A stretch of DNA of 64,000 bases from CAG-390 sp045541375 (GTDB taxonomy: Bacteria > Bacillota > Clostridia > Oscillospirales > CAG-272). The DNA lies in contig JAZQJB010000144.1 in NCBI GenBank assembly GCA_045541375.1, forward strand, positions 62,001-126,000, in the 5' to 3' direction. A model generated the notes under the pieces. The model saw nothing but the letters and a program-made list of their open reading frames with translations, had not been told where the DNA came from and did no database searches. Every line of letters starts with the position of its first letter. Positions within the stretch are counted from its first letter, which is position 1. The position numbers were made by a program, and so were the translations under genes. This document shows positions 8,027-16,744 of the stretch, piece after piece.

Positions 8027-9256
8027 ATGAAAAAATCAATTATCAGACAGTATGCAAAACTTATAGCTGTTAAAGGTGTAAACATTCAAAAGGGACAGGA
8101 AGTAATGATCAACGCTTCCGTAGAAAATCCCGAGTTTGTAAAAATGCTTGTGGAGGAATGCTATCGTGCGGGCGCGGGCAAGGTTATCGTAGAATGGTCT
8201 TTCCAGCCTCTTGCAAAGCTTCATTACAGATATCGCTCGCTGAAGACACTCTCAAAGCTTGAGGACTGGGAGGTTTCCCGCCTCGAGCACAGAGCGACAA
8301 CGCTTCCCGCAATGATCTACATTGAGTCCGACGATCCCGACGGACTTGCAGGAATCAATCAGGCGAAGATGGCAAAGGCGCAGCAGGCTACTTATCCTAT
8401 CATCAAGCCCTTTAGAGACAGAATGGAAAACCGCTATCAGTGGTGTATTGCTGCTATTCCCGGTGAAAAGTGGGCAAAGAAGATGTTCCCGGGCGAAAAG
8501 AAGAACAGAGCTATCGAAAAGCTTTGGGAGGCAATTCTTTATACATCCAGAGCAGACGGCGACGACCCTGTCCTTGAATGGATCAAGCACAACGCTAACC
8601 TTCAGAGCAAGTGCAATTATCTCAACTCTCTTGGTATTAAAGAGCTTCATCTTACCTCTGCAAACGGCACAGATTTTACAGTAGGTATGATGCCTAATGC
8701 TGATTTCCTTGGCGGTAGTGAGCGCGCACTCGGCTCGGGTATTGAGTTTAACCCCAACATCCCCTCCGAGGAGTGCTTCACCACACCTATGAGAGGTCAG
8801 GCAGAAGGTACTGTTGTTGCAACGCGTCCTCTTTCTTACCGCGGCGAGCTGATTGAAAACTTCAGCATCAGATTCCACGAAGGAAAGGCTATTGAGGTAC
8901 ACGCTGAAAAGAACGAAGAACTTCTCAAGCAGATGATCTCTATGGATGAAGGTGCTTCATATCTTGGAGAGGTCGCCCTGGTTCCTTATGATTCTCCCAT
9001 CAGAAATTCAGAGTTGACTTTCTATAACACTCTGTTTGACGAAAATGCTTGCTGTCACCTTGCGCTTGGCATGGGATTTGCAAATTGCGTAAGAGATTAC
9101 GGCAATTATACTCTTGATGAGTGCAGAGAAATGGGCGTCAATGACTCTATGATCCACGTTGACTTTATGATTGGATCCGAGGATCTTTCAATTGATGCTA
9201 TTTGCGAAAACGGAAACACCGTTCCCGTATTCAGAAACGGAAACTGGGCGTTCTGA
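8027..9256 (+). CDS. M29 family metallo-aminopeptidase (PepS/AmpS type)
   Basis: A 409-residue cytosolic aminopeptidase of the thermophilic/M29 family, which uses two metal ions and removes N-terminal residues from peptides. The family metal-site regions can be recognised: PSEECFTTP (Glu248/249), EVALVPYDSP, CHLALGMGFANC and MIHVDFMIGSEDL. I chose ATG 8027 because GAGG at 8017-8020 is 6 bases upstream and the promoter -10 sits at 7989-7994; the ATG at 8015 lacks a binding site. It forms a single-gene transcription unit ended by the hairpin at 9267. Confidence 0.92.
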   Translation: MKKSIIRQYAKLIAVKGVNIQKGQEVMINASVENPEFVKMLVEECYRAGAGKVIVEWSFQPLAKLHYRYRSLKTLSKLEDWEVSRLEHRATTLPAMIYIESDDPDGLAGINQAKMAKAQQATYPIIKPFRDRMENRYQWCIAAIPGEKWAKKMFPGEKKNRAIEKLWEAILYTSRADGDDPVLEWIKHNANLQSKCNYLNSLGIKELHLTSANGTDFTVGMMPNADFLGGSERALGSGIEFNPNIPSEECFTTPMRGQAEGTVVATRPLSYRGELIENFSIRFHEGKAIEVHAEKNEELLKQMISMDEGASYLGEVALVPYDSPIRNSELTFYNTLFDENACCHLALGMGFANCVRDYGNYTLDECREMGVNDSMIHVDFMIGSEDLSIDAICENGNTVPVFRNGNWAF

Positions 9257-9266
9257 TTCAAAAACG

Positions 9267-9300
9267 AAACAGCGGATCTATTTTCCGCTGTTTTGTTTTA
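9267..9300. terminator. Terminator between the aminopeptidase and hydrolase genes
   Basis: A 10-bp stem AAACAGCGGA with TCCGCTGTTT, followed by a T-rich tract on the plus strand and a shorter T tract on the minus strand. Both convergent genes can use it. Confidence 0.85.
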
Positions 9301-9304
9301 TTAT

Positions 9305-10264
9305 TTATGAAAAGTAGGTTTCAAATATGGTTTCTAAGGCTTTGGCAACTCTATCCGTATCCTGTATATAAGACATACCGTGGCCCGCTCCGGGGACAAT
9401 TATCAAATCTTTGGCGCTTGAGCAAGACTTGTGACAGTCGATTGAATTTTGCGGCAACACAAAATCGTCAGCTCCGCCGTGAATAAATGTTACGGGAATT
9501 TTCATCTCCTTGACAGCCTTAACTGTGGAAAATTCGTTTATGCTGAATTTAGCCAGCCTTTGGCAAATTACATCTGCAATATTGAGAATAGGGAAAGGTG
9601 GCAGGTGATAGCGCTTTTTCATTACGTCGGTAAAAATACGTCTAGGATCGGTAAATCCGCAATCAGCCGTAACGTAGTTCAATTTGATCATATCGGGTTC
9701 TGTGGCAGCCATCAGTACGGTGGTTGCGCCCATAGAAACACCACTCAGAATAAATTCGCATTTATTGCCGGTGTAGTCATTGATATATTTGCACCAATCA
9801 ACGATGTCATAGCGTTCGTGTGCACCAAAAGTAATGTATTTTCCTTCGCTTTCGCCGTGTGTTCTCTGATCCGGTAAAAATAGTGAGAATCCGTTGTTAT
9901 AATATAGTTTTGCTGCGGCAGAGAAGTCGAACGAAGGTGCTCCGTGATACCCGTGGACCAAAACGGCTACGCGGTCTTTGGTTGATTCTTCGTTTGAAAT
10001 ATAAATGCCGTGAAGACGAAGACCGTCGCGTGAAGTGATATAATGTTGACTGACATTCTTTGAAAGCATCCAATCACGCCCCTGACGGATAAGAGCTCCG
10101 TTGCCTCCGTGCTTTTCAATATTCTGTATACATATCTCAATTTCTTTTTCCGGTTCCTTAGGTCTTGTAAAGCACATATCAAAAAGGAATTGAGCGACGG
10201 CTATGCAAGTGCCCAAAACGATCATAGCAATTCCGATGAGTAAAATGATCATATATATAAGCAA
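9305..10264 (-). CDS. Membrane-anchored alpha/beta hydrolase
   Basis: 319 residues. One N-terminal transmembrane helix (residues 5-28) is followed by a serine hydrolase domain. The nucleophile elbow is SGVSMGATT, the acid is in HGGADDFV and the His in GAGHGMSY; the oxyanion motif VLVHGYHG is also present. The domain resembles the BAAT/YqkD-like hydrolases and the substrate is unknown. The start is TTG at 10264, about 10 bases after a GGAGG (10279-10275); the first ATG would be 22 bases away. It is divergent from the phosphoesterase gene at 10394. Confidence 0.82.
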   Translation of the reverse strand: MLIYMIILLIGIAMIVLGTCIAVAQFLFDMCFTRPKEPEKEIEICIQNIEKHGGNGALIRQGRDWMLSKNVSQHYITSRDGLRLHGIYISNEESTKDRVAVLVHGYHGAPSFDFSAAAKLYYNNGFSLFLPDQRTHGESEGKYITFGAHERYDIVDWCKYINDYTGNKCEFILSGVSMGATTVLMAATEPDMIKLNYVTADCGFTDPRRIFTDVMKKRYHLPPFPILNIADVICQRLAKFSINEFSTVKAVKEMKIPVTFIHGGADDFVLPQNSIDCHKSCSSAKDLIIVPGAGHGMSYIQDTDRVAKALETIFETYFS

Positions 10265-10294
10265 AAGAGATTTACCTCCACTGGTTTTTATATA

Positions 10295-10323
10295 ATTTTA
10301 TCACTAAAGAGAAGTCTTGTCAA
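10295..10323 (-). promoter_or_regulatory. SigA-type promoter of the alpha/beta hydrolase gene
   Basis: Minus strand TTGACA (10323-10318), a 17-base spacer and TAAAAT (10300-10295). Its -35 box is one arm of a perfect inverted repeat shared with the divergent promoter. Confidence 0.75.
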
Positions 10324-10342
10324 TAGAAAATACTATTGACAA
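10317..10342. repeat. Perfect inverted repeat joining two divergent -35 boxes
   Basis: TTGTCAATAG at 10317-10326 and its exact complement CTATTGACAA at 10333-10342, separated by AAAATA. Each arm contains the TTGACA -35 box of one of two divergent promoters. This could be an operator, or simply the by-product of two facing -35 boxes with matching flanks. Confidence 0.6.
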
Positions 10343-10364
10343 TTTGAAAAATGAGTGATATACT
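10336..10364 (+). promoter_or_regulatory. SigA-type extended -10 promoter of the metallophosphoesterase gene
   Basis: TTGACA at 10336-10341, a 17-base spacer, TATACT at 10359-10364 preceded by TGA. The ATG at 10394 follows a GGAGG. Confidence 0.82.
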
Positions 10365-10393
10365 ATAAACATAAAACTATTTTGGAGGCAACA

Positions 10394-11500
10394 ATGAATA
10401 ACATTCCCGAGATCTTTAAGACATACCCTGCCGTATACGCTGTTGGCGATAGATACATCATTACGGTTGCTGTTAACGAGCCTTGCACTATGTGGGCGAA
10501 GATTGGAGACAACGAGTATTTTGATGATTCGAACGGAATCCTTCGCACAGCTTCGTTGACTCATAAGGTTGAGTTCCCTGCAAAAGTGCTTGATGAAGCG
10601 AAGGAATACACACTATATTTCAGAAAGGTTATTGAAAGAAAGCCCTATTTCTCGCAGATGGACGAGGTTGGTGAATTCAGCGCGAAATTCAGACCGCTTG
10701 AAGGCGATAATATCAGAATATTCCACATTGCAGACGCGCACAACAGAATCGAGGGCCCCGTGAATGCCGCAAAGGCTGACGGTGAGCACGATTTGCTGGT
10801 TCTCAACGGTGATATACCGAACCATTCTGGCAACATCGCATATTTTGCCGCAATTCATTGTATTGCCGGAGAGATTACCAAGGGTGAGTACCCGGTTATT
10901 TTCTCGCGCGGTAACCATGATATGCGTGGAATTTACGCGGAGAACATTCAGGATCATACCCCTACCGATAATGGCAGATCATATTTTTCCGTAAGAGTCG
11001 GTTCGCTTTGGGCGCTCGTTCTTGACTGCGGCGAGGACAAGCCCGACGGCAATGACGAATACGGACACACGATATGCTGTGCCGATTTCCGCAGAAGACA
11101 GACTGAGTACATTGAAAAGATTATTGCAAATGCCGAAAATGAGTATTTGGCTGACGGGGTCAACCACAGAGTGATTATCTCTCATATACCCTTTAACTCG
11201 CATTACAATCCTCCGTTCAATATTGAAGAGGAAAGATATGCATATTGGTGCAAACTCATCAAAGAAAACATCAAACCCGACTTTATGCTCTGCGGTCATA
11301 TCCACACCTGTAAGGTAATGAAAGCCGAAGAAGAGAATAATGATGCTTGCAGACCTTGTACTGTTATAGCGGCGTCCAAGCCTTTCAAGGGCTCTGAGAA
11401 CATTGTTTGCGGTTCCATTGTTGTTTCCGATAATTCCGCGTCGATCAAGTTTGTTGATTCAGAAGGAGAAGTGCACGGAGAGGATTCTATTTCTTTCTGA
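10394..11500 (+). CDS. Calcineurin-like metallophosphoesterase with N-terminal beta domain
   Basis: 368 residues. Residues 1-95 look like the fibronectin/purple-acid-phosphatase-like beta domain that precedes some phosphatases. The catalytic metallophosphatase motifs follow: HIADAHNR, LNGDIPNH, SRGNHDM, ISHIPF and CGHIHT. The family hydrolyses phosphomonoesters or diesters with two metal ions. There is no signal peptide, so it is cytosolic. The start is ATG 10394 with GGAGG at 10384-10388; the longer frame begins inside the promoter. A gap of 40 bases without a terminator separates it from the orphan gene downstream. Confidence 0.85.
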   Translation: MNNIPEIFKTYPAVYAVGDRYIITVAVNEPCTMWAKIGDNEYFDDSNGILRTASLTHKVEFPAKVLDEAKEYTLYFRKVIERKPYFSQMDEVGEFSAKFRPLEGDNIRIFHIADAHNRIEGPVNAAKADGEHDLLVLNGDIPNHSGNIAYFAAIHCIAGEITKGEYPVIFSRGNHDMRGIYAENIQDHTPTDNGRSYFSVRVGSLWALVLDCGEDKPDGNDEYGHTICCADFRRRQTEYIEKIIANAENEYLADGVNHRVIISHIPFNSHYNPPFNIEEERYAYWCKLIKENIKPDFMLCGHIHTCKVMKAEEENNDACRPCTVIAASKPFKGSENIVCGSIVVSDNSASIKFVDSEGEVHGEDSISF

Positions 11501-11540
11501 AATAACATATAATTTACCATCAATTTATTTGAGGTAGATC

Positions 11541-12035
11541 GTGGACTTCGTTTCAGAGTCATATTCTTTTGCATCCAGTGATGGCAGGATAGTACTTCGA
11601 GCTTGTATCGACAGACCCTTAAATTCCGCTCACAACGCGTTTGAATACTTGAATCAATATTCGAGTTCAATTCATGAATTTGTCAATGACAGACTGCTTT
11701 TGAAAGCTCTGAAGGCGTATGACGCTTCAGCTCGTACCGGCGCACGATTTATGCCATACTTGTATAGTTTCAAATACTATGTTACATATTCCGATGATAC
11801 ATATTGGTCTTGTGCAATGGCTGCAATGCTTATTCAATCAACAAATGTGTTGATGTATTCCATCGATTCAGTTGTGCTTATCGACAAACAAATTCTCCCG
11901 CCTCGATTAATTAATCATAGGCATAAACACAAGATTCTTGTGTTTGATTCAGAGGGTTTTCCAAGCGTCGTTGAATCTTCGGACGGCAGACTTTCTTTCC
12001 AAAGAGTAGGGAAGAAGAGCGTTGCAAAACAATAA
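11541..12035 (+). CDS. Hypothetical protein, 164 residues
   Basis: I do not recognise a family. It starts with GTG at 11541, 6 bases after GAGG (11531-11534), and reads to 12035 with no competing frame. There is no signal peptide or clear transmembrane segment. It is mixed alpha/beta by eye, with a serine- and tyrosine-rich centre (FKYYVTYSDDTYWSCAM) and a basic HRHKHK stretch near residue 128. It follows the metallophosphoesterase gene and ends at a strong terminator, so the two are probably cotranscribed. Confidence 0.6.
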   Translation: MDFVSESYSFASSDGRIVLRACIDRPLNSAHNAFEYLNQYSSSIHEFVNDRLLLKALKAYDASARTGARFMPYLYSFKYYVTYSDDTYWSCAMAAMLIQSTNVLMYSIDSVVLIDKQILPPRLINHRHKHKILVFDSEGFPSVVESSDGRLSFQRVGKKSVAKQ

Positions 12036-12060
12036 CTCCGCACCGTTTGGTGCGGAGTTA
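12033..12060. terminator. Terminator between convergent genes
   Basis: A 12-bp perfect stem (TAACTCCGCACC and its complement) with a GTTT loop, and T-rich flanks on both strands. Confidence 0.88.
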
Positions 12061-12065
12061 TTATT

Positions 12066-13367
12066 TTATTCATCTGTCTCTTCGTCTTCGTCGGTAGGTC
12101 TTTCGCCGACGGTGACTTTGAGCTTTGTTACAAGAATGTCATCTTCCATTTCCGTAACTTCGATCTCAAGGAATTCGTAAGTGAACTTATCACCGACGTG
12201 AGGTTCAGCCTCAAGGCTCTGAATTGCCCAGCCTCCGACAGTTGAATACTCACACTCGAAATCCTTGGGGTGGAAATCAAGCTCGTAGAAGAGGTCACCG
12301 ATGCTCATTTCACCGAGGATCTCATATACGTTGGGAGCTTGCTCAACCATTTCGGAAACGATCTCGTCGGATTCATCCCAAATATCACCAACGATTTCTT
12401 CAAGGATGTCCTCTATGGTTACAACACCAAGCGTACCGCCGAATTCGTCGATTACTATTGCCATATGAACCTGCTTTTCACGAAGCATCTTGAGAGCTGC
12501 GGGAAGTTTCAGGGTCTTGTGCATATAGCATGTGTCAAGTAGCATAGATTCGATGTCGATCTTTTTGCTGTCAACAGCTTCTTTGTAGTAAAGATTCAGA
12601 TGGAGAATTCCAAGAATGTCGTCGATACTGTCACGGTAAACGGGGAGACGCGAGAAGGTGGATTCTTCGATGGTCTTTGAGATCTCCTCAAAATCATCGT
12701 CGAGATCGATCGTAACAAGGTCTGTTCTAGGTGTCATGATCTCTTCGACAGTTGTATCGGAAAACTCAAGCGAAGACTGGAGCAGGTCGCTCTGGTCTTC
12801 ATCAATAACGCCTTCCTTTTCGACTGTGTCGATGATGGAAGAGAGCTCATCTTCCGTAATGTCAGGCTCGTCTTCAGAGCCGGTTCCCCAAATCTTGCGG
12901 ATAAGATTCATAAGAAGCATTACAATGAAAACAAGCGGATAAAGGATGTAGGTGAGAATCTGAATAGGCCAAGCTGTTATTTTACAAATTTTGTTTGCGT
13001 GCTGTTTTGCAATGATTTTGGGAACGATTTCACCGCAAATAAGAACGATAATCGTCAGGACGATAGTAGAAACCGCGGAGGCGATCACATCTCCGCCGTT
13101 TATATTGGCGAACAGCTGCATAAAAATCGCCGTTGCGCAAGCAGATGCGGCAATATTAACAAGGTTGTTACCAATAAGAATCGTGCAAAGAGTATCTGCA
13201 AAATTCTGACTGATTTTATATGCAAGCTTGGCGGATGAAGAACCTGTTTCTTCGGCCTCTCTGCGCAGGTGCATATTATTGGCAGAGTTGTATGCTGCTT
13301 CGGTGCCGGAGAAGCAAGCAGAGAGAACTACCATTATAAATATAATAATTGTATATAAAACGATCAT
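12066..13367 (-). CDS. CNNM/HlyC-CorC family membrane protein, full length
   Basis: 433 residues. The order is a DUF21 (CNNM) transmembrane domain (1-190; FSGTEAAYNSANNMHLR, IGNNLVNIAASA), a pair of CBS domains (about 200-330; MTPRTDLVTID, VIDEFGGTLGVVTIEDILEEIVGDI), and a C-terminal CorC/HlyC domain (about 345-425). Homologues export or sense divalent cations, notably Mg2+. The ATG overlaps the stop of the upstream paralogue (ATGA) and has GGAGG 7 bases away. Tandem paralogues translated together suggest they may act as a heteromer. Confidence 0.9.
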   Translation of the reverse strand: MIVLYTIIIFIMVVLSACFSGTEAAYNSANNMHLRREAEETGSSSAKLAYKISQNFADTLCTILIGNNLVNIAASACATAIFMQLFANINGGDVIASAVSTIVLTIIVLICGEIVPKIIAKQHANKICKITAWPIQILTYILYPLVFIVMLLMNLIRKIWGTGSEDEPDITEDELSSIIDTVEKEGVIDEDQSDLLQSSLEFSDTTVEEIMTPRTDLVTIDLDDDFEEISKTIEESTFSRLPVYRDSIDDILGILHLNLYYKEAVDSKKIDIESMLLDTCYMHKTLKLPAALKMLREKQVHMAIVIDEFGGTLGVVTIEDILEEIVGDIWDESDEIVSEMVEQAPNVYEILGEMSIGDLFYELDFHPKDFECEYSTVGGWAIQSLEAEPHVGDKFTYEFLEIEVTEMEDDILVTKLKVTVGERPTDEDEETDE

Positions 13368-14398
13368 TTCGTCACCTCCGAATATTCTTCTTTGGCCTGC
13401 ACGTCATCTTCGTCCCAGATCTCACCAACGAGCTCCTCGAGGAAGTCTTCGATGGTAACAAGTCCCTGGACTTTGTTTGATTCATCGCGAACGATCGCTA
13501 TGTATTTTTTGTGATTACGCATATTGTCGAGAAGATCGTGGATCTCGTCGGTCGTTCTTACGTAATGAGGCTTGCTCAATGTTGAGCGAATATCGAAATT
13601 CTTGTTTGCCATATACTCCTTGAGGAAAGTACGAGTTGACATAATACCGATTATGTGGTCCATACTTCCGTTGGTTACGGGCATACGAGAATATGATGTG
13701 TTCTTGAGGATGTCGATAATCTCGCGGCTCGACATATTGATGTCGACCGAGTCGATCTTATCTCTGGGGGTCATAACGTCCGCTGCTGTCTTATCCTGAA
13801 AATCAAGAACAGAGAGGAGAAGGTCGGATTGTTCTTCGTCAACGACGCCTTGTTCTTCCGCTTTTTCTATGATCTCAATAAGGTCTTCTTCGGAAATCGT
13901 GGGGACTTGTTCACCCTTGAAGATTTTCGATACAGCCGAAGAGATCAAATTGAAGAGGAATACGAGGGGTTTGAGGACGGTCATAATGCAACGAAGAATT
14001 CCGCCGCTGAAACGCGCCATCGTATCGGGTTTGTCGTTTGCGAATGTTTTGGGGATCATCTCACCGAAAATGAAAACTATAACGGTTGTGATGATCGTTG
14101 TGAGAACGGTAACGGTGTCGGGGTCAATGTCGGTCAGCCATTTGGTCATAAGCAAAGTGCCGATAGAAGCCGCACCGATATTTACGATATTGTTACCAAT
14201 CAAAATTGCGGTGAGTGCTTTATCGTGATTGTTTGAGATGTACATTGCGTTTTTGGCTTTCTTGTCGCCGTCGTCTGCGCGGTTTTTCATACGAATCCTA
14301 TTCATTCGCGCAAAACCGCTTTCAGATGAAGAAAAGTAGCCGCTGAAGATAACGCATAGTACAAATAAGCCGATCAACAATAAACTGTCGCCTTCCAT
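13364..14398 (-). CDS. CNNM family membrane protein lacking the CorC domain
   Basis: 344 residues: a DUF21 transmembrane domain (FSGYFSSSESGFARMN, IGNNIVNIGAASIG) and a CBS pair (MTPRDKIDSVD, VRDESNKVQGLVTIEDFLEELVGEIWDEDD). It ends shortly after the second CBS domain, so the C-terminal CorC/HlyC domain present in its downstream paralogue is missing. The ending (EEYSEVTK) is a clean stop that overlaps the next gene, not a frameshift. The GGAG is about 15 bases from the ATG, a rather long spacing. A consensus promoter lies upstream at 14443-14471. Confidence 0.88.
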   Translation of the reverse strand: MEGDSLLLIGLFVLCVIFSGYFSSSESGFARMNRIRMKNRADDGDKKAKNAMYISNNHDKALTAILIGNNIVNIGAASIGTLLMTKWLTDIDPDTVTVLTTIITTVIVFIFGEMIPKTFANDKPDTMARFSGGILRCIMTVLKPLVFLFNLISSAVSKIFKGEQVPTISEEDLIEIIEKAEEQGVVDEEQSDLLLSVLDFQDKTAADVMTPRDKIDSVDINMSSREIIDILKNTSYSRMPVTNGSMDHIIGIMSTRTFLKEYMANKNFDIRSTLSKPHYVRTTDEIHDLLDNMRNHKKYIAIVRDESNKVQGLVTIEDFLEELVGEIWDEDDVQAKEEYSEVTK

Positions 14399-14442
14399 AG
14401 AAATAAAATGTTTCTCCTTATCTTTTTTATTTATATTTAAGT

Positions 14443-14471
14443 ATTATACAACATTTGTTGCTATTTGTCAA
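14443..14471 (-). promoter_or_regulatory. SigA-type promoter of the CNNM pair
   Basis: Minus strand TTGACA (14471-14466), a 17-base spacer, TATAAT (14448-14443). Both boxes are perfect. Confidence 0.85.
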
Positions 14472-14582
14472 GGGAATTTCATCATTATCTATAAAATATC
14501 GTCCGAATTTGACTTTTCAACAAGAAAATGAATGGTTTTTCTTATTTATGACAAAAATGGCGTTATGATTCTAAAATTTGTC

Positions 14583-14611
14583 TTGACAATTTTATGTTTT
14601 TGTAGTATTAT
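14583..14611 (+). promoter_or_regulatory. SigA-type promoter of murT-gatD
   Basis: TTGACA at 14583-14588, a 17-base spacer, TATTAT at 14606-14611. It lies downstream of the first in-frame ATGs (14532 and 14565), which argues that murT starts at the TTG at 14649. Confidence 0.75.
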
Positions 14612-14648
14612 ATTATGTTGTATTATATTATTTAGGCAGGATGTAATT

Positions 14649-16022
14649 TTGAAAAAAATCAGATTTCTAATTGCTATGCTTGCGGCAAAATGCGCCCTTC
14701 TTTTGCTGAAGCTGTTAAAACGCACGGCATCGTACACTCCGGGATATGTGGCATTGAAAATATTCCCCGATTTTCTTGGCTCGCTTAAAATGCCGAAGAC
14801 TGTAATTTGCGTAACGGGAACAAACGGTAAAACAACAACAAGCAATCTTCTTGCGGACGTTTTGCGTGATTGCGGATACAAGGTTACAAACAATAGCGCG
14901 GGTTCGAACGTACAAGCCGGTGTTGCTACAGCTCTACTTGCTGATTCTGACTTTTTTGGAAACCCCAAGAATGAGATTGCAGTACTTGAAGTTGACGAGC
15001 GTAGTTCGATTAAGGTATATTCATATATCTCTCCCGATTATCTTATATGTAACAATATAATGCGCGATTCTCTTAAGAGAAACGCTCACACTGATTTCAT
15101 TATTTATATCATCAATAAGGCGCTCTCTCCCAACACAAAGGTCATTTTGAATGCTGATGATCTGATTTGCTGTTCTGTTGCAGAGAACAACGAAAACAAA
15201 ACTTATTTTGGATTGGATGCCACCAAGCCCGACACATGGAACGAAAATGCTCCGCGCGATATTTATTATTGTCCAATCTGCGGAAACAAGCTTGAAGCTG
15301 AATATATCAGATTTAATCATATAGGTCGCTTCAAATGCACCGGTTGCGATTATGCTTCGCCCAAGAGAGATTATACTGTAACGAATATTGATTACGAAAA
15401 TAACAGATTTACCGTATGTCATAACGGTGAAAACCACGAATTTAATCTTGTAAACGACAACATTGTAAACGTATACAACTGTTGCGGCGCCATAGCACTT
15501 CTGCACGAATTCGGTTTGCCTTTTGATAAGATCGCAAATGCGTTTATGAAGCAGAAGATCGTCAAGTCAAGATACGATTCACTTGTTGCCGGCAAGCTAA
15601 ATATTACAATGCAGCTTGCGAAAGGCCAAAACCCCATCGCCTGTGCAAGAGCATATAGCTACATTTCAAAATGTCCTGCCGAACAAAAATCGTTGCTGAT
15701 CATGGTAGATGACAAGTCGGATAACAATGGGAATTCCGAGAGCGTTTGCTGGATATATGACTGCGATTACAGTGCATTGACCGATCCGAGCATTGGTGAG
15801 ATCATATTTTCGGGACCCCGCTGTAAGGATCAAAAGCTACGCGCATTGATCGCCGGCGTTGATCCCGCGAAGATTAAGACAGATAATACCTTCTGTGGCG
15901 GTGTTCATTTGGTGGATACCGAAAAATATAGCGATATATTTGTTCTGTACGATCCCTATCTTCTTGCAGAAGCTAATTACGCGAAGAATGAACTTATCCG
16001 AAAAGGAGGAGCAAGCAAATGA
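14649..16022 (+). CDS. murT: Lipid II isoglutaminyl synthase, Mur ligase subunit MurT
   Basis: 457 residues from the TTG at 14649, which has AGGA at 14638-14641 and gives the usual MurT beginning (KKIRFLIAMLAAK). The Mur ligase ATP loop is VTGTNGKTTTSN. A four-cysteine zinc ribbon (CPICGNK and CTGCDY) interrupts the central domain as in other MurT proteins. A C-terminal WIYDCDY segment corresponds to the conserved WIWD element. MurT activates the alpha-carboxyl of D-Glu in lipid II for amidation by the GatD partner. Its stop overlaps gatD (ATGA). The segment before WIYD (NGNSESVC) departs from the usual ADG-x-D-x-S pattern. Confidence 0.92.
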   Translation: MKKIRFLIAMLAAKCALLLLKLLKRTASYTPGYVALKIFPDFLGSLKMPKTVICVTGTNGKTTTSNLLADVLRDCGYKVTNNSAGSNVQAGVATALLADSDFFGNPKNEIAVLEVDERSSIKVYSYISPDYLICNNIMRDSLKRNAHTDFIIYIINKALSPNTKVILNADDLICCSVAENNENKTYFGLDATKPDTWNENAPRDIYYCPICGNKLEAEYIRFNHIGRFKCTGCDYASPKRDYTVTNIDYENNRFTVCHNGENHEFNLVNDNIVNVYNCCGAIALLHEFGLPFDKIANAFMKQKIVKSRYDSLVAGKLNITMQLAKGQNPIACARAYSYISKCPAEQKSLLIMVDDKSDNNGNSESVCWIYDCDYSALTDPSIGEIIFSGPRCKDQKLRALIAGVDPAKIKTDNTFCGGVHLVDTEKYSDIFVLYDPYLLAEANYAKNELIRKGGASK

Positions 16023-16729
16023 TTATTGAAGTCCTTTTCGGTGAGATATGTAATCTCTACGGAGATCCTCAAAACGCGGTGTATCTTTCTCAAACAATGC
16101 CCGAAGCCGAACTCATCCATACATCTCTCGACTCAGTTCCTTTCTTTGCTGAAAACAGACCCGATATTATTCTTATCGGTTCTATGAGCGACAATATGCA
16201 TTCATCGGTTGTAGAAAAGCTGAAACCTTACAAGCAAAGGCTTAATGAACTGATAAACGATAATGTTGTTTTTCTCGTAACCGGCAGTGCTTGCGAGGTG
16301 TTCTGCAACACAATTGAAAACGTAACGCTTGAAACAAAGATTGCAGGGCTTGGGATTGTTCCGTTTGATGCTAAGATCAATTGGTTTGACAGATACAATG
16401 GAAAAGTTCTCGGTAGCTTCAACGGAATGACACTTACCGGCTTCAAGTCGCAGTTTTCTATGCTTTACGGACAGAATAACGATAACTATTTCGTTAATGT
16501 AGACAGAGGTATTGGCATCAACAGAGAGTCCATACTTGAGGGATATAAAGATCATAATTTCTTTGTAACTCAAATTCTCGGACCGATCCTTCCGCTTAAT
16601 CCCGAGTTTTGTGAGTATTTGATCTCGCTTACCGGTGAGAAAGCGACTGCCGCCTTCAAAGAGGAAGCGATGGATGCCTATAATCAGCGTGTCAAGGAAT
16701 TCTCCGACCCTAAAATCAAATTCGAATAA
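16019..16729 (+). CDS. gatD: GatD-like amidotransferase subunit with altered active site
   Basis: 236 residues, translationally coupled to murT. Its GatD identity is clear from NLYGDPQN near the start, AGLGIVPFDAK in the centre, and GPILPLNPEF near residue 190. GatD supplies ammonia from glutamine to MurT. Key positions deviate here. The nucleophile region reads GSACEVFC (Cys92) where GatD normally has I-C-G-G-Y-Q. The family's catalytic His in T-Y-L-H-G-P is replaced by Leu187 (TQILGP). The N-H-G element is also gone (GFKSQF). The protein may be structural or ammonia-dependent rather than a glutaminase. Confidence 0.85.
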   Translation: MIIEVLFGEICNLYGDPQNAVYLSQTMPEAELIHTSLDSVPFFAENRPDIILIGSMSDNMHSSVVEKLKPYKQRLNELINDNVVFLVTGSACEVFCNTIENVTLETKIAGLGIVPFDAKINWFDRYNGKVLGSFNGMTLTGFKSQFSMLYGQNNDNYFVNVDRGIGINRESILEGYKDHNFFVTQILGPILPLNPEFCEYLISLTGEKATAAFKEEAMDAYNQRVKEFSDPKIKFE

Positions 16730-16744
16730 AAGAGGTAATATATT

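Noticed and set aside
14532..14648. Longer murT N-terminus from ATG 14532 or 14565
   Set aside because: The promoter boxes (14583-14611) lie downstream of those codons and only the TTG at 14649 has a binding site and the usual MurT beginning.
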